Below, in pieces: positions 33,435-46,430 of a DNA stretch of 64,000 nt. The position numbers and the translations under genes were made by a program. The notes beneath the pieces are model-generated. The model was not told where the DNA came from. It saw nothing but the letters and a program-made list of their open reading frames with translations, and ran no database searches. Source of the DNA: Pandoraea fibrosis (GTDB taxonomy: Bacteria > Pseudomonadota > Gammaproteobacteria > Burkholderiales > Burkholderiaceae); NCBI RefSeq assembly GCF_000807775.2, contig NZ_CP047385.1, positions 5,208,001-5,272,000 on the forward strand. The letters are read 5' to 3'. Position 1 is the stretch's first letter. Each line of letters opens with the position of its first letter.

Positions 33435-35513
33435 ATGGCATCTCTTCCGACCCGAATTCCCGACGCCGTCTCGCTCCCCGAGTTGACGGTGCGCGGCATG
33501 ATCCTTGGCGCCCTGATCACCGTGGTGTTCACCGCTTCCAACGTCTACCTTGGTCTGAAAGTCGGCCTGACATTCTCCTCATCGATTCCGGCAGCCGTCA
33601 TTTCCATGGCCGTGCTGCGCGCACTGCGCGGTGGCAACATCCTCGAGAACAACATGGTGCAGACGCAGGCGTCTGCGGCCGGCACGCTCTCGTCGATTAT
33701 TTTCGTGTTGCCGGGTTTGTTGATGATCGGTCACTGGCAGGGCTTTCCGTTCGGCTTGACGCTCGCAATCTGCGCGTCGGGCGGCATTCTCGGCGTGCTG
33801 TTCACGATTCCGTTGCGACGCGCGATGGTCGTCGATAGTGATCTGCCATACCCCGAAGGCGTGGCTGCGGCAGAGATTCTGCGCGTTGGCAGTGAAGGTG
33901 ACGACGCGGCGTTGTCCGACGGCAAGACCTCGCCAGCAAAACGCGAAGGCACCCAGGAAGCCAGCGGTGTGCGCGAAATCGCGTTCGGCGGTGTGGTCTC
34001 GGCACTGTTCGCATTCGCGACGGCCGGCCTGAAGGTGCTGGGCGAGAGCATTACCGCGTGGATTCCCGCAGGCGCTGCTGTCTTCCGCCTGACGACCGGC
34101 TTCTCCCTGGCGTTGATTGGCGCGGGCTACCTCATCGGGATTGTGTCTGGCCTGGCGATTCTGTTTGGCATCGTCTTTAGCTGGGGCATTGCGGTGCCGG
34201 TACTCACTTCCATTACGCCGAATACTGAAGGACAAACGATTGCCGCGTTTGCCAACGGTCTCTGGCAGCACAAGGTGCGATTTATGGGGGCGGGTGTGAT
34301 TGGCGTGTCTGCCGTCTGGACACTCATCACGCTCGCGAAGCCGATGGTCGACGGCGTGAAGACATCGTTCACTGCGTTGGGACAATCGCGCGGCAAAGGC
34401 GGCAAGGGTGGCGCTTTGGGACGTACCGAGCAAGATCTCTCGCCGTATTGGGTCATCGGGCTCACGCTGGTGTGCGTGGCGGTATGGGTCGTGACGTTTG
34501 GCGTGTTCCTCGCGAAAGCACCGCTGTCGTTCGGCGCCATCGCGACGCTGGTGGCTTGCAGCGTAGTTTTCGCCGTGGTCTTCGGCTTTCTCGTGGCGGC
34601 TGCTTGCGGCTATATGGCAGGACTGGTTGGCTCGTCGGCCAGCCCGATTTCGGGTATCGGCATCGTTGCGGTCGTGCTCGTCTCGCTGCTGATTCTGAGC
34701 GTCAGTCAGGCGAGCGGACTGCTGGATACGAGCGAGGGCAGCAAGCTCGCCATTGCGTTGGCGCTGTTCACCACATCGGCCGTCATCGCCATCGCGACGA
34801 TCTCCAACGACAATCTGCAAGATCTGAAGACGGGGTGGCTGGTGGGCGCGACGCCGTGGCGTCAGCAGGTCGCATTGCTGGTGGGCTGTGTGGTTGGCGC
34901 TGCCGTGATCCCGCCGGTGCTGAATCTGCTGTACAACGCCTATGGATTTACGGATGCGTTGCCGCGTCCGGGCATGGACCCGTCGCAAGCGCTTTCGGCA
35001 CCGCAGGCGATTTTGATGACGGCCATCGCGAAGGGCATCTTCACGCACAAGCTCGACTGGTCGATGCTCGGGATTGGCGCGCTGCTGGGGCTCGCGTTGA
35101 TTGCTATCGATGCCATGCTGGCGAAGCGCGGCGGTGTTGCACGACTGCCGGTGATTGCTGTGGGGATTGGCATCTATTTGCCGCCGACGATTGGTTCGGT
35201 GCTGGTGATTGGTGCGGTATTGGGCTGGATCGCGCAACGGGTGTTGAAAGCACGCGCGAGGGCGCAGGGCAAGGATTACGGCCCGTTTGCGGAAGCGGCG
35301 GAACGACGTGGCGTGTTGCTGGCGTCGGGCTTGATCGTCGGAGAGAGTCTTGTTGGTGTCGCGATGGCGATGGTCGTCGGCTTTACCGGCTCTGATTCCC
35401 CGTTGGCCATCGTCGGGAGTCATTTTGCCCCGACCGCCGAATGGCTCGCACTGATCGTGTTCGCAGGTATTTGCGTGGTTCTGGTTCGACGCGTTCTTGC
35501 GACAGCACGGTAA
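33435..35513 (+). CDS. OPT family oligopeptide or metal-chelate transporter
   Basis: 692 residues with about fifteen or more membrane segments. The family signature appears early: S-L-P-E-L-T-V-R-G-M-I-L-G followed by N-V-Y-L-G-L-K-V-G-L-T-F-S-S-S-I-P-A-A. The N-x-x-Q-T/A-type stretch N-N-M-V-Q-T-Q-A-S-A-A-G-T is also present. Bacterial OPT proteins import small peptides or metal-siderophore-like chelates with protons. Codon choice includes more T-ending third positions than neighbouring genes, especially after 34000, which could mean a different history. It is a single-gene unit. Confidence 0.9.
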   Translation: MASLPTRIPDAVSLPELTVRGMILGALITVVFTASNVYLGLKVGLTFSSSIPAAVISMAVLRALRGGNILENNMVQTQASAAGTLSSIIFVLPGLLMIGHWQGFPFGLTLAICASGGILGVLFTIPLRRAMVVDSDLPYPEGVAAAEILRVGSEGDDAALSDGKTSPAKREGTQEASGVREIAFGGVVSALFAFATAGLKVLGESITAWIPAGAAVFRLTTGFSLALIGAGYLIGIVSGLAILFGIVFSWGIAVPVLTSITPNTEGQTIAAFANGLWQHKVRFMGAGVIGVSAVWTLITLAKPMVDGVKTSFTALGQSRGKGGKGGALGRTEQDLSPYWVIGLTLVCVAVWVVTFGVFLAKAPLSFGAIATLVACSVVFAVVFGFLVAAACGYMAGLVGSSASPISGIGIVAVVLVSLLILSVSQASGLLDTSEGSKLAIALALFTTSAVIAIATISNDNLQDLKTGWLVGATPWRQQVALLVGCVVGAAVIPPVLNLLYNAYGFTDALPRPGMDPSQALSAPQAILMTAIAKGIFTHKLDWSMLGIGALLGLALIAIDAMLAKRGGVARLPVIAVGIGIYLPPTIGSVLVIGAVLGWIAQRVLKARARAQGKDYGPFAEAAERRGVLLASGLIVGESLVGVAMAMVVGFTGSDSPLAIVGSHFAPTAEWLALIVFAGICVVLVRRVLATAR

Positions 35514-36012
35514 CGCACGAGCCATGTGAGTTCGTTGGTGTTTTTGGATGTCGGCTGTACGCTGTGAGTCGTTGGGTGCCATCTCGGCATCGAGTGGCTC
35601 ACAGTGCCTTCTTCCCTCGCGTTCCTTCGTCCCCTGCTGTAGTGGACAGCACGGCAGCCCACATTGCCGAGCCGTTATGCGTTATCGCGCGTCATCTTCA
35701 GCATGGCGCCCTTCCTGTCGACAATCCCGGCTAGATTCAGAGTCAATGCACTTAGCTGGCAACGATCCGCTTCGATTGAATAGGTATAAGGGACGTGCCC
35801 CGATTCAAGCTGTCATTCAGTTGATTGGAATGCTTTCGCTCGCTACACCACGTCAACTGAGATGCTTCGGAAAACGAAGCTCGGTAGAAAGTGTGAGCAC
35901 GAATCCGCTTCGCCGCGTTCGTTAACGAGGGCCGACGTCATGAAGTTGGATGGGAATAAGCGAAACCAGCTCCCCCGCAAGCCATAAGATAAAGCGATCG
36001 CACAAAGCAAAA
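35514..36012. other. intergenic region between OPT gene and rRNA terminator
   Basis: About 500 bases with lower G+C than the flanking genes. It contains a small hairpin (GCTTCG / CGAAGC at 35864-35880) and several frames without ribosome sites or family features. Nothing here supports a gene. It could hold remnants of an old rRNA-flanking element. Confidence 0.4.
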
Positions 36013-36041
36013 ACCCCTTGCTACGCGTTGTAGCAAGGGGT
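36008..36041 (-). terminator. terminator of the rRNA operon
   Basis: A perfect 12-pair stem (36013-36024 with 36030-36041), loop GCGTT, lies just beyond the 5S gene. On the minus strand it is followed by T-rich sequence (TTTTTGCTTTG), as a strong rho-independent terminator should be. Confidence 0.9.
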
Positions 36042-36052
36042 CTTTAGGGGAG

Positions 36053-36165
36053 CCTGACGATTACCTACTTTCACACGGGTATCCGCACTATCATCGGCGT
36101 GGAGTCGTTTCACGGTCCTGTTCGGGATGGGAAGGGGTGGTTCCAACTCGCTATGGTCATCAGGC
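36053..36165 (-). rRNA. rrf: 5S ribosomal RNA
   Basis: About 113 bases whose ends (CCTGATGACC at the 5' side and its complement at the 3' side) pair as the 5S terminal helix. Internal conserved segments such as CGAACAGG and GATAGTGCGG are in place. It is the last gene of the operon, about 140 bases after 23S. Exact ends may differ by one or two bases. Confidence 0.93.
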
Positions 36166-36306
36166 ATAACTTGTATGTCTTGCTGCACTAGGCGTGCAAC
36201 AAAACCAATTCAGAAGAAGCGTAGTACTACATGTAATTGGGTTGTGAGCGTATCAGCGCCATTGGGGCACACACGTCACTCAAACCAGGGAAAACACACT
36301 GGTTAT

Positions 36307-39185
<2,879 letters not shown>

Positions 39186-39342
39186 TATAACCAGAATGTC
39201 TTCCAGCTATAGGTTGAGTTATCGCGTTGTGCCGTATTCCAAGTCATCTTTCGATCACTTAAATACTGGTTGATACAATCACAACCCGTACAATTTCCAC
39301 GCGCCATCTCTAACGCGCTTCCGTTGTACTACTACTTCTTCT

Positions 39343-39358
39343 AAATTGTTAAAGAACA
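39343..39358 (-). promoter_or_regulatory. boxA antitermination site, 16S-23S spacer
   Basis: On the minus strand this reads TGTTCTTTAACAATTT, a close match to the boxA element that loads the Nus antitermination complex. It lies about 160 bases upstream of 23S, between tRNA-Ala and 23S. Confidence 0.8.
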
Positions 39359-39467
39359 AATACTGCATGACATTGCTGTCATTCAAAAACGTTCACGCTA
39401 AATCACTATTGGGATTTACTACAGACGTAAAAGCTTTTGACTGACATCGATGTGTGATCTAAGGAAT

Positions 39468-39543
39468 TGGTGGAGGCAGACGGGATCGAACCGACGACCC
39501 CCTGCTTGCAAAGCAGGTGCTCTCCCAGCTGAGCTATGCCCCC
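39468..39543 (-). tRNA. tRNA-Ala (anticodon UGC)
   Basis: 76 bases including an encoded CCA. The cloverleaf is complete: acceptor GGGGGCA with TGCCTCC, D arm AGCTCAGCTGGGAGAGC, anticodon stem CCTGC with loop TTTGCAA, and T arm with GGTTCGATCC. It is the second spacer tRNA of the operon. Confidence 0.97.
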
Positions 39544-39655
39544 CAAATCAGTCTGATGCGGCGTTACAAAAAACCTTGCATACCAATGTATGCCGCGGCT
39601 TTTTGTGCCTTGCCTCAGCCAGATTTCTTTCTACCAGGCGTCGGTGGAAAGAGAT

Positions 39656-39732
39656 TGGTGGGTCTGGAAGGACTTGAACCTTCGACCCCCGCCTTATCAA
39701 GACGGTGCTCTAACCACCTGAGCTACAGACCC
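39656..39732 (-). tRNA. tRNA-Ile (anticodon GAU)
   Basis: 77 bases including an encoded CCA. Acceptor GGGTCTG pairs with CAGACCC, the anticodon loop is TTGATAA and the T arm reads AGGTTCAAGTCCT. It is the first spacer tRNA, 64 bases after the 3' end of 16S, as usual in proteobacterial rrn operons. Confidence 0.97.
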
Positions 39733-39793
39733 GACTTAGATCTACGCAGTCAACAACCGATAAGCGTGAACACTCAACTTCCAGTGCATGCTC

Positions 39794-41329
<1,536 letters not shown>

Positions 41330-41500
41330 AAACCTGTTACTGTTTTCGGTTTTTCGTGATAAATCACTCGAACCGGTCGCTCTCAAAGTATGCTGACAAG
41401 TTAATTACTTAACTTACCTATTACTATGTGAGCCTCAATAAATTTAAAGCTAATCTGCCGAAGCAGACGCACTATTCATCGAGTGCCCACACTTATCGGT

Positions 41501-41520
41501 TGTTCAATTTTTAAAGATCA
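41501..41520 (-). promoter_or_regulatory. boxA-like antitermination site in the rRNA leader
   Basis: On the minus strand: TGATCTTTAAAAATTGAACA. This is the leader counterpart of the spacer boxA and lies about 170 bases upstream of 16S, in a position used for Nus-factor loading and RNase III processing. Confidence 0.7.
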
Positions 41521-41768
41521 ATCGCATCTGACTTCGCTTCGTCGCACACTTACCGCGCCGTCGCTTCGTTTTCTGCGTCGCTGCATCAGCAGCAGAGAAG
41601 TGAGATTATGTCGCAGCTTCTCGTCGTCGTCAACAGTTTTTTTCGCTTCTCTTCGCTCATCGCCGTAGCGACTCACAAGCTCGAAAACCCCTAACCACCG
41701 GGCTTTCCAGCCCGTCGCCCCAACTTCGCCGCTGCTTTCGCTGCGTCTCTGTCGTTGCGAGAGACGAG

Positions 41769-41822
41769 ATATTAGTGAAAACCCCGTACCCTGGCAAGCC
41801 CTTTGTGAAAATATTTTGAAAA
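41769..41822 (-). promoter_or_regulatory. rRNA operon P1 promoter
   Basis: On the minus strand, -35 TTGCCA (41792-41797) and -10 TAATAT (41769-41774) are separated by exactly 17 bases. An A/T-rich stretch upstream (about 41799-41822) resembles an UP element. Transcription would start near 41762, giving a leader of about 430 bases before 16S. The rest of 41330-41760 is leader with no separate gene. Confidence 0.8.
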
Positions 41823-41826
41823 GGGC

Positions 41827-41854
41827 AAAAAAAGGCCCGCGTCGTGAGCGGGCC
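41827..41854 (-). terminator. terminator-like hairpin upstream of the rRNA promoter
   Basis: GGCCCGC (41834-41840) pairs with GCGGGCC (41848-41854). On the minus strand the hairpin is followed by seven T, so it would stop minus-strand transcripts just before they enter the rrn promoter. No minus-strand gene lies immediately upstream (the neighbour is a plus-strand gene), so it may block antisense read-through coming from within or beyond that gene. Confidence 0.7.
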
Positions 41855-42015
41855 AAGATCCATGGGACAGGACACATGGAGGAGACGGATCCAATGTATC
41901 CGGGCATCCCCGGGCGACGCAACCAATGAAATCGCATATGCTTCTCGAAAGCTTGCCTATATGGAAAGGCGGCGCCGGTCTCTACCCCATCCTTTCTATA
42001 TATAGAGCGTTCGAG

Positions 42016-43650
42016 ATGTTCCTTTCGCTCCTCCGTTACCTCTCTTGGCAAACGCTCGCGCGAGCCGCGCTTCTCCCGCTCGCGTTCGTCGTGGTCGCCT
42101 GCAGTTCAGTGCGGCCACCGCCCGAACCATCACAATGGACGTCTCACACGCCAGCCACCACCCCGGGTGCGCTCGCCGACGCCCTGGCGCCTGCCGTCGC
42201 CGCACATCCGGGACAGTCAGGCTTCCAGTTACTCGCGACAGGTTCGGCGGCCTTCACCTCCCGCCTCGCGCTTGTTCAGTCCGCCCAGCACAGTCTGGAC
42301 GTGCAGTACTACAGCGCCGGGGAGGACATCACCGGACGCCTTCTGCTCCAGTCGCTACTCGACGCCGCCGCCCGTGGCGTGCGCGTTCGCATGCTGGTCG
42401 ACGACATCAACCGGCGCCACACGGACCCCACCTTCGCCGTACTCGATCAGACGCCCAACATCGAAATTCGCGTGTTCAATCCGTTTGGCACCCTCGACAC
42501 AACGCTTTTCGAGCGCGCTGGCAATCTGCTCACCCAGTTCGATCAGCTCAACCGCCGCATGCATAACAAGGCGCTGGTGGCCGACAACCAGTTGGCGATC
42601 GTTGGCGGGCGCAATCTGGGAGACGAATATTTCGACGCCAATCCGGACCTCTCCTTCCGTGATTTCGATCTGCTCTGCGCCGGCCCCGTCGTCGACGCCG
42701 TTTCCCGCAGCTTCGATCACTTCTGGACCAGCCCTCAGTCCTACCCACTCAAACAGGTGCAATCGAAGATCGACGAGCAGACGCTGGACGAAACACGCGA
42801 AGCCCTGGCCCGTCACTGGCGCGATGCCGATGGCGTGCCAGCCGGCCACCAAGCGCTCCACCAGCCCCCGCTCGCCGACAGCCTGCGAACCGGCAAAATG
42901 CCACTCTTCTGGGCCCCGGCGGAGTTGGCCGCCGACACGCCCGACAAGCTGGACACCCCTGCCGACCAAACCAAGAGCGCGCCCGGCACCCGATTGCGCC
43001 AGTTGGCGGGGAACGCCCAAAGCGAAGTCCTGATCATCTCCCCGTACTTCGTACCGATGGACGGCGGCGTGCGGTTCCTATCGGCGCTCACGCAGCGCGG
43101 CGTCAAGGTGCGCGTGCTGACGAACTCCCTCGCGGCAACGGACGTCGTGCCGGTCCACGCCGGCTACGCTCGTTACCGTCCCGCCCTGCTGCAGGCGGGC
43201 GTCGCGCTTTACGAGTTCAAGCCGATTCGCTCCGACACCGGCGAGCCCTCGCCAAGGCGCGTCAGATTCGGTGGCTCATCGCGCGCAAGTCTGCACGGCA
43301 AGGTGTACGTCATCGATCGACGAGACGTCATTCTCGGCTCTTTCAATCTGGACCCGCGTTCGGTGCGCCTGAACACCGAGTTGGCCATCGTGATCCACAG
43401 CCCGGAATTTGCCGAACGCATGGCCGGCATCTTCGAACGCGCGACATTGCCTCGCGTGAGCTTCCGCGTCGAACTGTTGCCGCCCGGCGCGACGCCCCCC
43501 ACCCCAACCCCGCCGACCATGCCCGCACTGCGCTGGGTCGGCGAGGAGAACGGTCAGCCGCGCACATTCGACGTCGAGCCCTACGCGTCTTTCTGGCGCA
43601 ACTCGGTCGCGGGTGCCTTCACGCTGCTGCCGAACGACGATCTGCTCTGA
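42016..43650 (+). CDS. phospholipase D-family lipoprotein (cardiolipin synthase-like)
   Basis: 544 residues from the ATG at 42016; the frame is open further upstream to 41926, but the later start gives a normal signal. Lipobox V-V-A-C places a lipidated cysteine at about 29. Two HKD motifs, H183-x-K185-(4)-D190 and H427-x-K429-(4)-D434, form the phospholipase D active site, each followed by the typical G-G-R-N or G-S-F-N stretch. Relatives are outer-membrane or periplasmic-facing cardiolipin synthase-like or transphosphatidylase proteins (ClsC-like). The gene stands alone between an rRNA operon and an iron receptor gene. The exact lipid substrate is not clear. Confidence 0.87.
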   Translation: MFLSLLRYLSWQTLARAALLPLAFVVVACSSVRPPPEPSQWTSHTPATTPGALADALAPAVAAHPGQSGFQLLATGSAAFTSRLALVQSAQHSLDVQYYSAGEDITGRLLLQSLLDAAARGVRVRMLVDDINRRHTDPTFAVLDQTPNIEIRVFNPFGTLDTTLFERAGNLLTQFDQLNRRMHNKALVADNQLAIVGGRNLGDEYFDANPDLSFRDFDLLCAGPVVDAVSRSFDHFWTSPQSYPLKQVQSKIDEQTLDETREALARHWRDADGVPAGHQALHQPPLADSLRTGKMPLFWAPAELAADTPDKLDTPADQTKSAPGTRLRQLAGNAQSEVLIISPYFVPMDGGVRFLSALTQRGVKVRVLTNSLAATDVVPVHAGYARYRPALLQAGVALYEFKPIRSDTGEPSPRRVRFGGSSRASLHGKVYVIDRRDVILGSFNLDPRSVRLNTELAIVIHSPEFAERMAGIFERATLPRVSFRVELLPPGATPPTPTPPTMPALRWVGEENGQPRTFDVEPYASFWRNSVAGAFTLLPNDDLL

Positions 43651-43781
43651 GCCGAGCGGCGCCCGGCGGCACCTTCGCCATCCCCCTCAACCCAAAACCG
43701 CCACGCCAGCATCCCGGGCGCGGCAGTCATTCGCACCAACACGCATCACCACCCCGCCGCACGACGGCAGCCGCCCAGCCG

Positions 43782-46319
43782 TCAGAACTCGAACGTTGCC
43801 GACAGCGTGGCCGAACGCGCATCGCCAATCGCGACGAAATACTGGCTTGCACTCGACGGGTAATACGTCTTGTTGAAGACGTTCTTGACGTTGAACTGAT
43901 AGTGCACCGGGTGACGGCCGATCTTCGTGTCGTAGGTGGCGAACACATCGGCAACGAAATACGCTGGCAGTGTGAAGCTGTTGGCGGAATCCCCCGGACG
44001 CGCCCCGATGTAGCGCCCCACCGCCCCGAGACGCAAGTTGCCGCCACCATCGCCCAGCACCGGCCCCCAGTCATACACCCCGGCCAACGACGCCGTGTGA
44101 CGCGCCACGTTCACCAGCGTGTTGCCGGTGTAGAGCGGATCGTCCGTCGTCTTCGCATCGATGAACGCGTAGCTCGCGATCACGTTCCAGCGTTGCCCGA
44201 TTCGGCCCGAGACATCCAGCTCGACACCCCGCGAGCGCGCCGCACCCGACGTGCGCCAATCGGTGGCCTTGGTGGCGTCGTTGAACTGCGACACCAGCAC
44301 GTTGCGCTTGTCGATATTGAAGACGGCCAACGACCCGCTCAGCCCGTTCGGCATGTCGAGCTTCGCGCCAACCTCGTATGACCTGGCGTGCTCCGGCGCC
44401 ACGTTCGAATCGATCACCACTCCCGACGACAGCGGCGCAATGGTCGACGTCGGCTTGAGCGACTCCGAGTAGCTGCTATATAGCGACAGGTAGTCCGTCG
44501 CCTTATAGATCACGCCGGCACGCGGCAGCCACTTCGAGTCGCTCAAATTCGTATTGACCCGGAACGGCCGCCCCTTTCCCGCCAGTTGGCTGTAGGTCAG
44601 AAGACGCACGCCGCCCACGACGATCCAACGCTCGGTCACGTGAATGGCGTCCTGGAAGAAGAGCGAAGCATCGTGCAGCGTATCCGTCTGGTCGCTGTCG
44701 CTGGCCGACACGGTCGTTGGAATGACCTCGCAGCCGTACACCGGATCCAGGTAACTGAACGTGCACGTCGCTGCCTGACGAATCAGATCGCGGCGGTAGA
44801 TGCGCCGGTACTCCCAATCGCCGCCGAATTGCAGATCATGGCGCATGCCGGCCAGATGCACCTTGCCGTCGAGATACGCAATGCCGTAACTGTCCGTGCT
44901 ATCCGAGCCGCGCGTGCCGTCGTTACTGCGCGAAAGAATCCCGGTCCTGGTGTTGATGCCGTTCACACGCAGTTGCCCCGCGTCGTAAGTCTCGGTGTTG
45001 TAGCTGTAGCCGAAATGCGCCTTCCAGTCCGGATTGAACTGGTGATCGACCGTGATCTGCGCCAGATGCGACTGCCCCGTCATCTCGTTGTGCACGTCGT
45101 CCAGACGTTCACGCGCCGACACGGCGAGCGGCTTGTTCGTCGTCGGATCGATGACCGTGCCGCGATCGAACGGCGTGAGGAAATTACGGTACTCATACGA
45201 GAGCACCACTTGCGTGTCGCGTCCGTAATAGGCAAGCGTCGGCGCGACCAGCGTCTCACGCTGCGAGCCGAAGTTGCGCCAGTACTGCTGGTTGTTCTGA
45301 TCCACGACCAGCCGGTACGCCAGACCGCTATCGCCGATCGGCCCCGTCGTGTCGAGCGTTTCTTGCGCACCGTTCTTGCCATGACCATAGGTGGTACCAG
45401 CCACACTCACCGCCGTATAGGGCTTGAGCAGCGGACGCTTGCTCACCACGTTGATCACGCCCCCCGGATCCATGATCCCGTAGAGCAGCGACGTCGGCCC
45501 CTTGAGCACTTCCACGGCATCGGCGTTCGCATTGAGCCCGCGCCCCTGCACGAGCGGCATGCCGTTGTGCATGATCGAGCCGTCGCGATTGCCGCCGAAG
45601 CCGCGTTTGAGCAGCGTGTCCTGCGTGCCTGCGAGCGTGTTGCCCTGCACGATACCGCTGACGTTGATCAGCGCGTCGTCAAGCGTGCGGGCGCGCTGAT
45701 CGGCCAACACCTGATGCGGCACAACGTTGATGATCTGCGGGATGTCGAGCAGCGGAGTGTCGGCGCGCGCGATGTTGGCGTCTGCCGGCAGACGATACGC
45801 ATCGGACCACGCCTGCGCCTGAACGTGCGTCGCCGGCAATGCCACGTCGCCCGAACCACCCCCGGACGCCAGGGTTGCGACGGCCGGCGAACCATGTGGC
45901 ACCAGCGTGTAACCCACGCCTTGCGGCGATGCGCTCAGGCCCGTGCCGGCCAGCAATTGCCCGAAGGCCGCTGGCACGTCGAAGCGACCCTGCACGCCGG
46001 GACTCTGACGCCCTGCCGTCAACGCGGGCGCGTAGGTGAGCAGAATGCCGGCCTCGCGGCCGAAGCGCGTCAACACGGTGTCGAGCGAGCCGGCCGAAAT
46101 GTCATAAGCGCGGATGGTGGCACCGGCGGCGACTTTGGCAGACGCCTCCGGCTCGCCCGCCGTCTGCGCATGCACCGTGCTAACAGATAGCGCCGAGGCG
46201 AACGTCACCGCCACCGCGATGCCCACGCTGCGACGATGCAGACCAGGAAGGAAGTCGGGAGACGCACAAACGCCGGAACGGCGGGAAGCGCGCGGGAAAT
46301 CGGGTGAAGCGACGGCCAT
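43782..46319 (-). CDS. TonB-dependent siderophore receptor with STN signalling domain
   Basis: 845 residues. A long n-region precedes the signal segment (about 30-51, ending V-H-A before Q-T-A-G). The STN domain follows (about 65-140: I-R-A-Y-D-I-S-A-G-S-L-D-T-V-L). Next come the plug (about 185-310, with D-I-P-Q-I-I-N-V-V-P and E-V-L-K-G-P-T-S-L-L-Y-G) and a 22-strand beta-barrel ending in F-E-F. The STN domain touches an inner-membrane FecR protein, so this is a ferric-siderophore transporter that also signals. The fecR and sigma genes lie directly upstream. The siderophore is unknown; no biosynthesis genes are present. Confidence 0.95.
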   Translation of the reverse strand: MAVASPDFPRASRRSGVCASPDFLPGLHRRSVGIAVAVTFASALSVSTVHAQTAGEPEASAKVAAGATIRAYDISAGSLDTVLTRFGREAGILLTYAPALTAGRQSPGVQGRFDVPAAFGQLLAGTGLSASPQGVGYTLVPHGSPAVATLASGGGSGDVALPATHVQAQAWSDAYRLPADANIARADTPLLDIPQIINVVPHQVLADQRARTLDDALINVSGIVQGNTLAGTQDTLLKRGFGGNRDGSIMHNGMPLVQGRGLNANADAVEVLKGPTSLLYGIMDPGGVINVVSKRPLLKPYTAVSVAGTTYGHGKNGAQETLDTTGPIGDSGLAYRLVVDQNNQQYWRNFGSQRETLVAPTLAYYGRDTQVVLSYEYRNFLTPFDRGTVIDPTTNKPLAVSARERLDDVHNEMTGQSHLAQITVDHQFNPDWKAHFGYSYNTETYDAGQLRVNGINTRTGILSRSNDGTRGSDSTDSYGIAYLDGKVHLAGMRHDLQFGGDWEYRRIYRRDLIRQAATCTFSYLDPVYGCEVIPTTVSASDSDQTDTLHDASLFFQDAIHVTERWIVVGGVRLLTYSQLAGKGRPFRVNTNLSDSKWLPRAGVIYKATDYLSLYSSYSESLKPTSTIAPLSSGVVIDSNVAPEHARSYEVGAKLDMPNGLSGSLAVFNIDKRNVLVSQFNDATKATDWRTSGAARSRGVELDVSGRIGQRWNVIASYAFIDAKTTDDPLYTGNTLVNVARHTASLAGVYDWGPVLGDGGGNLRLGAVGRYIGARPGDSANSFTLPAYFVADVFATYDTKIGRHPVHYQFNVKNVFNKTYYPSSASQYFVAIGDARSATLSATFEF

Positions 46320-46430
46320 GATGTGAGATCTCGTTCAGGCAATGGAGAGAAGGTTTCACTTCCCTTGTCACGCGAGACCGACGAAACAGCTCACTGACCG
46401 GATAAAAAATGGAAACGAGACGGCAACGCG

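Noticed and set aside
33193..33541. Two overlapping minus-strand frames (82 and 109 codons) in the efflux/OPT promoter region
   Set aside because: No ribosome site or family feature, and one runs into the OPT gene.
33579..35582. Long minus-strand open frame (667 codons) opposite the OPT transporter
   Set aside because: Composition is Arg/Gln/His-rich with no domain; the plus strand shows a complete OPT family protein.
35441..35925. Plus-strand frames between the OPT gene and the rRNA terminator
   Set aside because: They overlap the OPT end or lack ribosome sites, and the translations resemble no protein family.
41926..42015. Upstream start for the phospholipase D-like lipoprotein gene
   Set aside because: The extra 30 codons would bury the signal peptide and have no ribosome site, so the start at 42016 is preferred.
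41518..42051. Minus-strand frame (177 codons) across the rRNA leader and promoter
   Set aside because: It spans the P1 promoter and a terminator hairpin, so it is not expected to be translated.
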